Below, in pieces: positions 17,844 through 26,515 of a stretch of DNA of 34,407 nucleotides; the stretch's first letter is position 1; each line of letters starts with the position of its first letter. The DNA comes from Mycolicibacterium agri (GTDB lineage Bacteria > Actinomycetota > Actinomycetes > Mycobacteriales > Mycobacteriaceae): the NCBI RefSeq assembly GCF_002553505.1, contig NZ_PDCP01000063.1, positions 1 through 34,407 on the forward strand. Direction: 5' to 3'. Both the position numbers and the translations under genes were made by a program. The notes below the pieces were generated by a model. That model had not been told where the DNA came from. It ran no database searches and saw only the letters and a list, made by a program, of their open reading frames with translations.

Positions 17844-18518
17844 GTGGACGAGATCCTGGCCAGGGCCGGAATCTTCCAGGGAGTCGAGCCGAGCGCCGTA
17901 GCTGCGCTGACAAAGCAACTGCAACCAGTCGACTTCCCGCGCGGACATACGGTGTTCGCAGAGGGAGAGCCGGGCGATCGGCTATTCATCATCATCTCCG
18001 GCAAGGTGAAGATCGGACGCCGGTCGCCGGACGGGCGCGAAAACCTGCTCACCATCATGGGGCCGTCGGACATGTTCGGCGAGCTGTCGATATTCGACCC
18101 CGGCCCACGGACGTCGAGCGCCACCACCATCACCGAGGTGCGGGCCGTGTCGATGGACCGCGACGCGCTGCGTGCCTGGATCGCCGACCGGCCGGAGATC
18201 GCCGAGCAGCTGCTGCGAGTGCTGGCTCGCCGGCTTCGTCGCACCAACAACAACCTGGCCGACCTGATCTTCACCGACGTGCCGGGCCGCGTCGCCAAGC
18301 AACTGCTGCAGCTCGCGCAGCGCTTCGGCACGCAGGAGGGCGGCGCGCTGCGGGTGACCCACGACCTGACGCAGGAGGAGATCGCCCAGCTGGTCGGCGC
18401 CTCGCGGGAGACCGTCAACAAGGCGCTGGCCGATTTCGCCCATCGCGGCTGGATTCGCCTCGAAGGCAAGAGCGTGCTGATCTCCGACAGCGAGCGGCTG
18501 GCCCGCCGCGCACGCTAA
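17844..18518 (+). CDS. crp: cAMP receptor protein, global transcription regulator
   Basis: The 224-residue protein matches Rv3676 in length. The N-terminal cyclic-nucleotide domain includes FGELSIFDPGPRTSS, with Gly79, Glu80, Arg89 and the following Thr/Ser pair in the cAMP-contact loop. A long dimerisation helix (about 110-145) leads to a winged-helix DNA-binding domain with recognition helix ASRETVNKALADF. CRP dimers bind TGTGA-N6-TCACA-like sites to activate or repress genes for carbon use, respiration and resuscitation. The GTG start follows AAGAGGGGC. Candidate target sites lie in this same window at the Ms1 and acs promoters. Confidence 0.97.
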   Translation: MDEILARAGIFQGVEPSAVAALTKQLQPVDFPRGHTVFAEGEPGDRLFIIISGKVKIGRRSPDGRENLLTIMGPSDMFGELSIFDPGPRTSSATTITEVRAVSMDRDALRAWIADRPEIAEQLLRVLARRLRRTNNNLADLIFTDVPGRVAKQLLQLAQRFGTQEGGALRVTHDLTQEEIAQLVGASRETVNKALADFAHRGWIRLEGKSVLISDSERLARRAR

Positions 18519-18527
18519 CTAGCCCGG

Positions 18528-18627
18528 CCCTGCGCTGAAACCGCGCCGAACCGCTTGCTTGCGCTGCCCTGCGCTGAAACCGCGCCGAACCGCTTGCTTG
18601 CGCTGCCCTGCGCTGAAACCGCGCCGA
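18528..18627. repeat. 39-base tandem repeat, about 2.6 copies
   Basis: Units at 18528-18566 and 18567-18605 are identical, and a third copy stops after 22 bases (18606-18627). The unit begins CCCTGCGCTGAAACC and ends CTTGCTTGCGCTG. It lies between the convergent stops of crp and the MBL hydrolase, and its perfect copies suggest recent slippage, making it a potential strain-variable VNTR. Confidence 0.9.
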
Positions 18628-18662
18628 GATCGACGAAATGGCGCGTTCTTCTCGCACGTTTG

Positions 18663-18684
18663 CGCCCAAACGTTGGTTTGGGCG
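18663..18684. terminator. Hairpin between the converging crp and MBL genes
   Basis: CGCCCAAA (18663-18670) and TTTGGGCG (18677-18684) form a perfect 8-base stem with a 6-base loop, directly after the minus-strand stop at 18686. It probably terminates the MBL gene, and perhaps both genes; there is no strong U-tract on either side. Confidence 0.45.
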
Positions 18685-18685
18685 T

Positions 18686-19477
18686 TCAGGAGCGGAGATA
18701 GTCCAGCTGGGCCTGGACGCTCCATTCGGCGAAGTCCCACAGCTTCTCGTCGACGTCGGTGTAGACGTGCTCGACGATCTGGCGGGCGGTGGCGTCCTCA
18801 CCCAGCACGCGTAGCGCCTCGCGCACCTGCTCGAGCCGTTCCTCGCGGTGCGCCAGGTACATGGCCGTGACCGCCTCGAGGTCGTCGAGATCGGGGCCGT
18901 GCCCCGGCAGTACCGCGCGACGCCCGAGCCCCTGCAGCCGCTTCAGCGACTCCAGATATTCGCCAAGCCGGCCGTCCTCCTTGTCGATGACCGTGGTGCC
19001 TCGTCCGAGCACGGTGTCCGCAGTCAGCACCGCATCGTCGAGCACGAACGACAACGAGTCGGCGGTGTGTCCCGGCGTGGCCATCACCGTGATGCGCAGG
19101 CCCGCAGCGTCGATGACCTCGCCGTCGGAGAGCGGCCCGCCGAGCCCGCGCAGATAGCCGCTGCCCACGGAGCGCACCACCGCGCCGGTGCGCTCGACGA
19201 TCTTGTCGATGCCGCCGGTGTGGTCGTCGTGTTTGTGGCTGATCAACACCAGGGAGATCGTGCCGAGTTCGGCGAGCCGCCCGATGTGCTCGTCGTCGTC
19301 CGGGCCAGGGTCGACGACCACCATCTCGTCGCTGCCGGGCCCGCGCAGCACCCACGTGTTGGTGCCGTCCAGCGTCAACAGCCCGGGGTTGTTGCACAGC
19401 AGTACCGATGCCGACTCGGTCACCGGCCGCAACACGCCGTAGGCCGGATGCTCGGGGCCACTCGCAGCGTCGGTCAC
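18686..19477 (-). CDS. Metallo-beta-lactamase-fold hydrolase (Rv3677c orthologue)
   Basis: The 263-residue protein has the metal-binding motif H81-K-H83-D-D85-H86, then GHTADSLSF and LPGHGPDLDDLE supplying further ligands. The C-terminal helical region (about 190-260) fits the LACTB2/beta-lactamase-like-2 subgroup, which includes nucleases and thioesterases. Antibiotic resistance is not implied. Downstream of RidA in the same orientation, 44 bases from it, it may belong to the same transcript. Confidence 0.85.
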   Translation of the reverse strand: MTDAASGPEHPAYGVLRPVTESASVLLCNNPGLLTLDGTNTWVLRGPGSDEMVVVDPGPDDDEHIGRLAELGTISLVLISHKHDDHTGGIDKIVERTGAVVRSVGSGYLRGLGGPLSDGEVIDAAGLRITVMATPGHTADSLSFVLDDAVLTADTVLGRGTTVIDKEDGRLGEYLESLKRLQGLGRRAVLPGHGPDLDDLEAVTAMYLAHREERLEQVREALRVLGEDATARQIVEHVYTDVDEKLWDFAEWSVQAQLDYLRS

Positions 19478-19521
19478 CTGTAGCTCACGCCTCGCTCAGG
19501 CGACCTCTGCTCGATCGTCGC

Positions 19522-19989
19522 TCACGCGACCTCAACGATCAGCTCCACCTCGACCGGCGCATTCAACGGCAGCGCCGCCACCCCGACCGCCGACCGGGCG
19601 TGTGCGCCCGCCTCGCCGAACACCTCGCCGAGCAGCTCCGAGGCGCCGTTGACGACGCCCGGCTGGCCGTGAAAACCCGGCGCCGACGCGACGAAGCCGA
19701 CCACCTTCACCACCCGGACCACGCTGTCGAGGCCGACCAGTGAGTCGACGGCGGCCAGCGCGTTCAGCGCACAGACGCGCGCCATCTCCTTGGCCTGCTC
19801 GGGAGTCACCCCGCCGCCACCGACCAACCCGGCCACCGGCAGCTCGCCGGCCACCATCGGAACCTGACCCGAGGTGTAGACGAGGTTGCCGGTGCGGACC
19901 GCGGGCACGTATGCGGCCACGGGCTTGACCACCGGCGGCAGTTCGATGCCCAGCTCCGAGAGCCGGGCCGACCACTTGCCCCCGCTCAT
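19522..19989 (-). CDS. RidA/YjgF-family enamine/imine deaminase (Rv3678c orthologue)
   Basis: The 155-residue protein is a RidA-type domain with the YTSGQVPMV segment and ARSAVGVAALPLNAPVEVE. The latter holds the conserved arginine that binds substrate carboxylate. RidA proteins hydrolyse reactive 2-aminoacrylate-like imines released by PLP enzymes; cds1 in this window encodes such a PLP enzyme, but linkage is speculative. The start overlaps the small DUF4177 gene by four bases (ATGA). Confidence 0.88.
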   Translation of the reverse strand: MSGGKWSARLSELGIELPPVVKPVAAYVPAVRTGNLVYTSGQVPMVAGELPVAGLVGGGGVTPEQAKEMARVCALNALAAVDSLVGLDSVVRVVKVVGFVASAPGFHGQPGVVNGASELLGEVFGEAGAHARSAVGVAALPLNAPVEVELIVEVA

Positions 19990-20147
19990 TTCGGCCGCTT
20001 CAGGTAGGCGACGTGCTGCTCACCGGTGGGGCCGGGCAGCACGGTGACGAGCTCCCACCCGTCTTCGCCCCACTGGTCGAGGATCTGCTTGGTGGCGTGC
20101 GTCAGCAACGGGACCGTGGCGTACTCCCAACGGGTCTGTTCGGTCAT
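19986..20147 (-). CDS. Small DUF4177-type protein (Rv3678A-like)
   Basis: The 53-residue protein starts at the ATG at 20147. It contains WEYATVPLLTHATKQILDQW and GEDGWELVTVLPG, the DUF4177 pattern of a small beta-alpha-beta fold. No function is assigned in the family. It overlaps the RidA gene by four bases, so the two are co-translated. The frame is open further upstream, but that part would run into the promoter of the divergent ATPase gene. Confidence 0.82.
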   Translation of the reverse strand: MTEQTRWEYATVPLLTHATKQILDQWGEDGWELVTVLPGPTGEQHVAYLKRPK

Positions 20148-20192
20148 GGGCCTCAGCCTATCGGGCCGCGAAAACGGCTTCGTTAGCATGCA

Positions 20193-21215
20193 GTGGTGGG
20201 TACCGAACCGAACGGCCGCGTATCGGTCGGCTGGCCGTCTCGGCTGACCAAGGCGCGACTGCATTTCGTCACCGGCAAAGGCGGTACCGGCAAGTCGACC
20301 ATCGCCGCATCGCTGGCGCTGGCGCTGGCGGCCGGTGGGCGCAAGGTCTTGTTGGTGGAAGTCGAAGGGCGCCAAGGCATTGCGCAACTCTTCGACGTTC
20401 CGCCGCTGCCGTATGAGGAAGTCAAGATCGCGACCGCCGACGGCGGCGGCACGGTCAACGCGCTGGCCATCGACATCGAGGCCGCGTTCCTCGAGTACCT
20501 CGACATGTTTTACAACCTCGGGCTGGCCGGCCGCGCGATGCGCCGCATCGGTGCCGTCGAATTCGCGACGACGATCGCGCCCGGCCTGCGCGACGTGCTG
20601 CTCACCGGCAAGATCCGCGAGATCGTCACCCGCGCCGAGAAGGGCAAGCAGCCGGTGTATGACGCCGTCGTGGTCGACTCGCCGCCCACCGGGCGCATCG
20701 CCCGCTTCCTCGACGTCACCAAGGCGGTGTCCGATCTAGCCAAGGGTGGGCCGGTGCACTCCCAGGCCGAAAGCGTCGTCAAGGTGCTGCACTCGGATCT
20801 GACCGCGATCCATCTGGTGACGCTGCTGGAGGCGCTGCCGATGCAGGAGACGCTCGAGGCCATCGAGGAGCTGCGCGAACTGGACCTGCCGATCGGCAGC
20901 GTCATCGTCAACCGCAACATCCCCGCCTACCTGACCCCGGATGCGCTTGCCAAGGCCGCCGAGGGTGACATCGACGCCGACCAGGTCCGCAACGATCTGG
21001 CCAGAGTGGGAATCACGTTGTCCGACAGCGACTTTGCCGGTCTGCTGACCGAAACCATTCAGCACGCCACCAGGATCAAGGCGCGGGCCGAAAGCGCCGA
21101 GCTGCTGGACGAATTCAAAGTCGCCCGACTGGAACTGCCCGCCATCCCCGACGGGGTCGACCTCGGCAGCCTCTACGAACTCGCCGAAGTCCTCAACCAG
21201 CAGGGGGTCCGATGA
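20193..21215 (+). CDS. Get3/ArsA-family ATPase, first subunit (Rv3679 orthologue)
   Basis: The 340-residue protein has Walker A GKGGTGKST (about 29-37), the LLVEVEGRQG switch region and VVVDSPPTGR. The family comprises ArsA/Get3-like ATPases. In M. tuberculosis, Rv3679 and Rv3680 form a heteromeric ATPase complex linked to resistance to glycerol- and nitric-oxide-related stress, with no arsenite pump partner. TAGCAT at 20184-20189 lies close to GTG codons at 20193 and 20196; the second would give leaderless spacing of six bases. It overlaps the next gene by four bases (ATGA). Confidence 0.92.
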   Translation: MVGTEPNGRVSVGWPSRLTKARLHFVTGKGGTGKSTIAASLALALAAGGRKVLLVEVEGRQGIAQLFDVPPLPYEEVKIATADGGGTVNALAIDIEAAFLEYLDMFYNLGLAGRAMRRIGAVEFATTIAPGLRDVLLTGKIREIVTRAEKGKQPVYDAVVVDSPPTGRIARFLDVTKAVSDLAKGGPVHSQAESVVKVLHSDLTAIHLVTLLEALPMQETLEAIEELRELDLPIGSVIVNRNIPAYLTPDALAKAAEGDIDADQVRNDLARVGITLSDSDFAGLLTETIQHATRIKARAESAELLDEFKVARLELPAIPDGVDLGSLYELAEVLNQQGVR

Positions 21216-22342
21216 GCGCCACACCTCCGGCCCTCGACATGGCCTCGATCCTCAAGGACCGGTCCAACCGCGTCGTGGTGTGTTGCGGCGCAGGCGGAGT
21301 CGGCAAGACGACGACCGCGGCGGCGATGGCGCTGCGGGCCGCCGAATACGGTCGCACCGTCGTGGTGCTGACCATCGACCCGGCCAAGCGGCTGGCGCAG
21401 GCGTTGGGGATCAAGGACCTGGGCAACACGCCGCAGCGGGTTCCGTTGGCGCCGGAGGTGCCCGGCGAGCTGCACGCGATGATGCTCGACATGCGCCGGA
21501 CGTTCGACGAGATGGTCATCCAGTACTCGGGACCCGAACGGGCCCAAGCGATTCTGGACAACCAGTTCTACCAGACCGTCGCGACCTCACTCGCGGGCAC
21601 GCAGGAGTACATGGCGATGGAGAAGCTCGGCCAACTGCTCGCCGAGGACCGCTGGGACCTGGTCGTCGTCGACACCCCGCCGTCGCGCAATGCCCTCGAC
21701 TTCCTCGACGCGCCGAAGCGCCTCGGCGGCTTCATGGACAGTCGGCTGTGGAAGCTTCTGCTCGGCCCTGGGCGCGGCATCGGGAAGCTGGTGTCGGGCG
21801 CGATGGGGCTGGCCATGCGCGCGCTGTCGACGGTGCTCGGCTCGCAAATGCTGTCCGACGCAGCGGCTTTCGTGCAATCGCTGGACGCGACATTCGGCGG
21901 CTTCCGCGAGAAGGCCGACCGCACGTACGAATTGTTGAAACGGCGCGGCACGCAGTTCGTCGTGGTGTCGGCGGCCGAGCCCGACGCCTTGCGCGAGGCG
22001 TCCTTCTTCGTCGACCGGCTCTCCGAGGAGCACATGCCGCTGGCCGGGCTGATTCTCAACCGCACCCATCCGACGCTGTGCTCGCTGCACGCCGACAAAG
22101 CGGCCGAGGCGGCCGACCAGCTGGCCGCCGAGGACCCCGAGTCGCTGACCGCTGCGGTGCTGCGGATCCACGCCGACCGGGCAAGCACGGCAAAACGCGA
22201 GGTGCGGCTGTTGTCGCGGTTCACGGGCGCCAACCCGCACGTCGCGATCGTCGGGGTGCCGTCGCTGCCGTTCGATGTGTCCGACCTCGAAGCGCTGCGC
22301 GCGATCGCCGATCAGATCACCGGAGAGGCGGCCGCCGCGTAG
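21212..22342 (+). CDS. Get3/ArsA-family ATPase, second subunit (Rv3680 orthologue)
   Basis: The 376-residue protein carries Walker A GAGGVGKTTT (about 29-38), VLTIDPAKRLAQALG (switch region) and VVVDTPPSRNALDFLDAP. It follows the same fold as its neighbour, and the four-base overlap suggests equal synthesis for a heteromeric complex. Intact ATPase motifs in both subunits argue that both bind nucleotide. A segment at 170-220 rich in Gly, Met and Leu could form the hydrophobic groove seen in Get3-type proteins; this is inference. Confidence 0.92.
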   Translation: MSATPPALDMASILKDRSNRVVVCCGAGGVGKTTTAAAMALRAAEYGRTVVVLTIDPAKRLAQALGIKDLGNTPQRVPLAPEVPGELHAMMLDMRRTFDEMVIQYSGPERAQAILDNQFYQTVATSLAGTQEYMAMEKLGQLLAEDRWDLVVVDTPPSRNALDFLDAPKRLGGFMDSRLWKLLLGPGRGIGKLVSGAMGLAMRALSTVLGSQMLSDAAAFVQSLDATFGGFREKADRTYELLKRRGTQFVVVSAAEPDALREASFFVDRLSEEHMPLAGLILNRTHPTLCSLHADKAAEAADQLAAEDPESLTAAVLRIHADRASTAKREVRLLSRFTGANPHVAIVGVPSLPFDVSDLEALRAIADQITGEAAAA

Positions 22343-22387
22343 CCGAAACGGCCTCTCGGCGAACTCGACGGATTTGCCGAAACTGAA

Positions 22388-22744
22388 TCAGACTGCGCTG
22401 CGGTGTTTGCGCTGAGCGGCGAAGAAGTCCGCCCAGGAGACCACCTCGGGGTGCTGCTTGAGCAGGGCGCGGCGCTGGCGCTCGGTCATGCCGCCCCACA
22501 CGCCGAACTCGACGCGGTTGTCGAGGGCGTCGGCCCCGCATTCCAAGATCACCGGGCAGTGCCGACAGATCACCGCGGCTTTGCGCTGCGCGGCGCCGCG
22601 GACGAATAACTCGTCCGGGTCCGTCTGCCGGCACCGGGCTTGAGATACCCACGCGATCCGGGCTTCGGCTTCTGCGCCGTGCACCGAATTGTTGGGTAAT
22701 GAAGTGGTTCCTGTCCTGCGCGCCACGGGCCGTGTGCTCGACAC
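22388..22744 (-). CDS. whiB4: WhiB4, redox-sensing iron-sulfur regulator
   Basis: The 118-residue protein has the four WhiB cysteines C38, C60, C63 and C69 for a 4Fe-4S cluster, the GVWGGMT turn and a basic tail (ERQRRALLK) that contacts DNA. In M. tuberculosis WhiB4 loses its cluster in oxygen or nitric oxide and then represses antioxidant genes and condenses DNA. The length equals Rv3681c. The GTG at 22744 follows AAAGGGAG. It is divergent from ponA2 across 291 bases. Confidence 0.95.
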   Translation of the reverse strand: MSSTRPVARRTGTTSLPNNSVHGAEAEARIAWVSQARCRQTDPDELFVRGAAQRKAAVICRHCPVILECGADALDNRVEFGVWGGMTERQRRALLKQHPEVVSWADFFAAQRKHRSAV

Positions 22745-23022
22745 CAGCGTCTCCCTTTAAGTCCAGCCGCCTTTACTCGACGGGTCAGTCCTTTGGTCGT
22801 AGAAGGCTTATGCGATCTATGCCACATTGCGCAGGTCTTTGTTACCTGAATCGCACTGTAGGTACAAGCTAGGTGGTCACAGGCTATTTACGCAACTGTT
22901 TGTTTGCCCCTTTTTTGGGACAACCGTGCCGACTCGCCCGGCTCAGCAATCCCCGGTGTCCCCGTAAGTGCCTCTATGCTGGCAATCTAGCTTCCGTGGA
23001 GAGCTCGCGGCGGCATGCTAGT

Positions 23023-23028
23023 TAGTCT
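23023..23028 (+). promoter_or_regulatory. -10 box giving a leaderless ponA2 transcript
   Basis: TAGTCT lies exactly seven bases before the ponA2 ATG at 23036, the spacing of leaderless mycobacterial promoters. No ribosome binding site is present. The 291-base whiB4-ponA2 gap holds no other element I can name. Confidence 0.5.
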
Positions 23029-23035
23029 GTAAGGC

Positions 23036-25486
23036 ATGCCCGAACGCCCGCCGAATCGTCCGCCGACGACGGTCACTATCGTGAAATTGGCGTGGTGCGT
23101 CCTGTTGGCCAGTGTGGTGGCGGCGGGTCTGATGTTTCCGGTTGTGGGCGGGGTCGGACTGATGTCCAACCGGGCTTCCGACGTCGTTGCCAACGGCTCG
23201 GCTCAGCTCGTCGAGGGCGAGGTGCCCGGCGTGACGACGATGGTCGACGCGAAGGGCAACGTCATCGCATGGCTGTATTCGCAGCGCCGGTTCGAGGTGC
23301 CGAGCGATCAGATCGCCAACACGATGAAGCTGGCGATCGTTTCGATCGAGGACAAACGGTTTGCCGAGCACAATGGCGTCGACTGGCAGGGCACGCTGAC
23401 GGGCCTGTCGGGTTATCTGTCCGGCAACCTCGACACCCGCGGCGGCTCCACCATCGAGCAGCAGTACGTGAAGAACTACCAACTGCTGGTGGTTGCGCAG
23501 ACCGACGCGGAGAAGCGCGCCGCCGTCGAAACCACGCCGGCCCGCAAGCTGCGTGAGATCCGCATGGCGCTGACCCTGGACAAGACGTTCACCAAGCCGG
23601 AGATCCTGACCCGCTACCTGAACCTGGTGTCGTTCGGCAACGGCGCGTTCGGCGTGCAGGACGCCGCGCAGACCTATTTCGGCGTCAACGCCTCCGAGCT
23701 GAACTGGCAGCAGGCCGCGCTGCTGGCGGGGCTGGTGCAGTCGACCAGCACGCTGAACCCCTACACGAACCCCGAGGGCGCGTTGGCCCGTCGGAACCTG
23801 GTGCTCGACACGATGATCGAGAACATTCCGCAGGAGGCCGAGGCGCTGCGCGCGGCCAAGCAAGAGCCGCTGGGCATCCTGCCGCAGCCGAAGGAGCTGC
23901 CCCGCGGCTGCATTGCGGCGGGCGACCGCGCGTTCTTCTGCGACTACGTGTTGGACTACCTGGCCCGTGCGGGCATAAGCAAGGAGCAGGTGGCCCGCGG
24001 CGGCTACCTGATTCGCACCACGCTCGACCCGGATGTGCAGCAGACGGTGAAGTCCGCCGTCGACAGCATCGCCAGCCCCGACCTTCCCGGCGTCGCCAGC
24101 GTGATGAGCGTGATCAAGCCCGGCAAGGAAACCCATCCGGTGCTCGCGATGGTCAGCAACCGCACCTACGGCCTGAACACCGAGGCGGGCGAAACCATGC
24201 AGCCGCAGCCGTTCTCGCTCGTCGGTGACGGCGCCGGGTCGACGTTCAAGATCTTCACCGTCGCCGCCGCGATGGAGATGGGGATGGGCATCAGCGCGCA
24301 GCTGGACGTGCCCGCACAGTTCCAGGCGAAGGGGCTGGGCAGCAGCGACACACCCGGATGCCCGAAAGAGACCTGGTGTGTGAAGAACGCGGGCGGCTAC
24401 CGCGGCCAGATGAACATCACCGACGCGCTGGCCACGTCGCCCAACACCGCCTTCGCCAAGCTGATCTCGCAGGTCGGCGTGCAGCGCACGGTCGACATGG
24501 CGGTCAAGCTGGGCCTGCGGTCATACGCGCTGCCTGGCACCGCGCGCGACTACGACCCGGGCAGCAACGAGTCCCTGGCCGACTTCATCAAGCGGCAGAA
24601 CCTGGGCTCGTTCACGCTGGGCCCGTTCGAGCTGAACCCGCTCGAGTTCGCCAATGTGGCGGCCACGTTGGCCTCCGGTGGCGTGTGGTGCCCGCCGAAT
24701 CCGGTCGACAAGGTCTTCGACCGGCACGGCAACGAGGTGTCGGTGACCACCGAAACATGCGAGCAGGTCGTGCCAGAAGGGCTGGCCAACACCCTGGCCA
24801 ACGCGTTGAGCAAGGACGACCAGGGCGCGGGCACCGCCGCCGCGTCGGCCGGGTCGGTGGGCTGGGACCTGCCGATGTCGGGCAAGACCGGCACCACCGA
24901 GGCGCACCGCTCGTCGGCGTTCCTCGGCTTCACGAACACCTTGGCAGGCGCCAACTACATCTACGACGACTCCACCTCGCCCGGCGAGCTGTGCTCGTAT
25001 CCGCTGCGCCAGTGCGGATCCGGAAACCTGTTCGGCGGCAATGAGCCTGCCCGTACGTGGTTCAGCGCGATGAAACCGATCGCCAACAACTACGGCGAGG
25101 TCAAGCTGCCGCCGACCGATCCCCGCTACGTCGACGGTGCGCCCGGCTCACGGGTGCCCAGCGTCTCGGGCCTGACCGAGGAGCTGGCGCGCCAGCGGCT
25201 ACGGGAGGCCGGCTTCCAGGTGGCCGACCAGGCCAGCTCGGTCAACAGCACGTCGAAGGCGGGCACGGTGGTCGGGACGTCGCCGACGGGCCAGACGGTG
25301 CCCGGCTCGATCGTCACGATCCAGGTCAGCAACGGCATCCCGCCTGCACCGCCGCCTCCGCCGGAGGGCATCCCGGGCCTGCCGCCGATAGCCGGTTCGA
25401 CGGTCGTGGAGATCCCCGGGCTACCGCCGATCACGGTGCCGGTGCTCGGCCCGCCGCCGCCTCCGGGTGGGCCGCCGCCCCCGTGA
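23036..25486 (+). CDS. ponA2: Bifunctional class A penicillin-binding protein PonA2
   Basis: The 816-residue protein has one N-terminal membrane anchor (about 15-43). A GT51 transglycosylase follows with the catalytic Glu in IVSIEDKRFAEHNG (E105). The transpeptidase domain has S402-T-F-K, SPN near 468 and K617-T-G. One PASTA domain near 700-765 (RVPSVSGLTEELARQRLREA) and a Pro/Gly-rich tail end the protein. It polymerises and crosslinks peptidoglycan at the cell surface and supports survival under stress and in stationary phase in mycobacteria. All catalytic motifs are intact. The length is near Rv3682 (810). Confidence 0.96.
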   Translation: MPERPPNRPPTTVTIVKLAWCVLLASVVAAGLMFPVVGGVGLMSNRASDVVANGSAQLVEGEVPGVTTMVDAKGNVIAWLYSQRRFEVPSDQIANTMKLAIVSIEDKRFAEHNGVDWQGTLTGLSGYLSGNLDTRGGSTIEQQYVKNYQLLVVAQTDAEKRAAVETTPARKLREIRMALTLDKTFTKPEILTRYLNLVSFGNGAFGVQDAAQTYFGVNASELNWQQAALLAGLVQSTSTLNPYTNPEGALARRNLVLDTMIENIPQEAEALRAAKQEPLGILPQPKELPRGCIAAGDRAFFCDYVLDYLARAGISKEQVARGGYLIRTTLDPDVQQTVKSAVDSIASPDLPGVASVMSVIKPGKETHPVLAMVSNRTYGLNTEAGETMQPQPFSLVGDGAGSTFKIFTVAAAMEMGMGISAQLDVPAQFQAKGLGSSDTPGCPKETWCVKNAGGYRGQMNITDALATSPNTAFAKLISQVGVQRTVDMAVKLGLRSYALPGTARDYDPGSNESLADFIKRQNLGSFTLGPFELNPLEFANVAATLASGGVWCPPNPVDKVFDRHGNEVSVTTETCEQVVPEGLANTLANALSKDDQGAGTAAASAGSVGWDLPMSGKTGTTEAHRSSAFLGFTNTLAGANYIYDDSTSPGELCSYPLRQCGSGNLFGGNEPARTWFSAMKPIANNYGEVKLPPTDPRYVDGAPGSRVPSVSGLTEELARQRLREAGFQVADQASSVNSTSKAGTVVGTSPTGQTVPGSIVTIQVSNGIPPAPPPPPEGIPGLPPIAGSTVVEIPGLPPITVPVLGPPPPPGGPPPP

Positions 25487-25545
25487 CCGGTGTGGGCTCG
25501 GTAACGGCTGGGAGACGGAAAGCGGTGCAGGCCCACGACTGGCAG

Positions 25546-25551
25546 TAGGCT
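25546..25551 (+). promoter_or_regulatory. -10 box giving a leaderless phosphoesterase transcript
   Basis: TAGGCT ends seven bases before the ATG at 25559 with no ribosome binding site between, matching the leaderless pattern. Confidence 0.5.
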
Positions 25552-25558
25552 GCGTGGC

Positions 25559-26515
25559 ATGTCCGCCGCTTCAGTCGTGAAGAAAACCGCCGCCGTGGCC
25601 GCCGGCTCGGTCGTGGCCTGTATCGGCTACGCGTCGATCATCGAGCGGAACGCGTTCGTGACGCGCGAGGTGACGATGCCGGTGCTCACACCCGGCTCGA
25701 CCCCGCTGCGGGTGCTGCACATCAGCGACATCCACATGCGGCCCAACCAGCGCCGCAAGCAGGCGTGGCTGCGTGAGCTGGCCAGCCTGCAGCCCGACCT
25801 GGTGGTCAACACCGGAGACAACCTTGCGCATCCGAAGGCGGTGCCGGCCGTCGTGCAGACGCTAGGCGACTTGCTTTCGCTCCCAGGCGTTTTCGTGTTC
25901 GGCAGCAACGACTACTTCGCGCCGCGACTGAAAAACCCGGCCAACTACCTCACCAATCCGTCGCACCGGACGTTCGGCCAGCCGCTGCCGTGGCAGGACC
26001 TGCGGGCCGCGTTCACCGAGCGCGGCTGGCTCGACCTGACCCACAACCGTCGCGAGATCGAGGTGGCCGGGCTGCGCATCGCCGCCGCCGGCGTCGACGA
26101 CCCGCACATCAAGCGCGACCGCTACGAGACCATCGCCGGGCCGGCCGACCCGACGGCCAACCTGCGCCTCGGCCTCACGCACTCGCCTGAGCCGCGCGTG
26201 CTGGACCGCTTCGCCGGCGACGGCTATCAGCTGGTGATGGCGGGCCACACCCACGGCGGGCAACTGTGCCTGCCGTTCTACGGCGCCATCGTCACCAACT
26301 GCGACCTGGACCGGTCGCGTGCCAAGGGGGCGTCGCGCTGGGGCGCCGGCATGGCCCTGCACGTCTCGGCGGGCATCGGCACGTCGCCCTACGCGCCGCT
26401 GCGGTTCTGCTGCAGGCCCGAAGCGACGCTGCTGACGCTGGTGGCCGCGCCGACCGGCGGCCGCGGCGCCGGAACCCGGGTGGGGCAGTCCCATCCGACG
26501 GCCTCGGTGCGGTGA
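25559..26515 (+). CDS. Membrane-anchored metallophosphoesterase (Rv3683 orthologue)
   Basis: The 318-residue protein has a hydrophobic N-terminal segment (about 8-24) and a calcineurin-like phosphoesterase domain. The metal-binding blocks are all seen: ISDIHM, NTGDN, GSND and GHTHGGQ. Relatives (YkuE-like) dephosphorylate lipid or nucleotide substrates at the membrane; the substrate here is unknown. The stop overlaps the cds1 start by four bases (GTGA), so the two genes are coupled. Confidence 0.9.
   Translation: MSAASVVKKTAAVAAGSVVACIGYASIIERNAFVTREVTMPVLTPGSTPLRVLHISDIHMRPNQRRKQAWLRELASLQPDLVVNTGDNLAHPKAVPAVVQTLGDLLSLPGVFVFGSNDYFAPRLKNPANYLTNPSHRTFGQPLPWQDLRAAFTERGWLDLTHNRREIEVAGLRIAAAGVDDPHIKRDRYETIAGPADPTANLRLGLTHSPEPRVLDRFAGDGYQLVMAGHTHGGQLCLPFYGAIVTNCDLDRSRAKGASRWGAGMALHVSAGIGTSPYAPLRFCCRPEATLLTLVAAPTGGRGAGTRVGQSHPTASVR

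Noticed and set aside
18528..18627. CRISPR array
   Set aside because: Units are contiguous with no unique spacers and no cas gene is near; it is a simple tandem repeat.
18686..19477. Beta-lactamase antibiotic-resistance gene
   Set aside because: It is an MBL-fold hydrolase of the LACTB2-like group; the fold alone does not imply lactam cleavage.
20193..22342. Arsenite-export ATPases
   Set aside because: No arsB, arsR or arsenite-binding cysteine pattern is present; the pair matches the mycobacterial Rv3679-Rv3680 complex.
23018..24136. Minus-strand 372-codon frame opposite ponA2
   Set aside because: Antisense to the intact PonA2 transglycosylase; no motif of its own.
26266..26511. N-terminal extension of Cds1
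   Set aside because: The extra 82 codons lie within the phosphoesterase gene in another frame; a GTG at the overlap gives the usual length.
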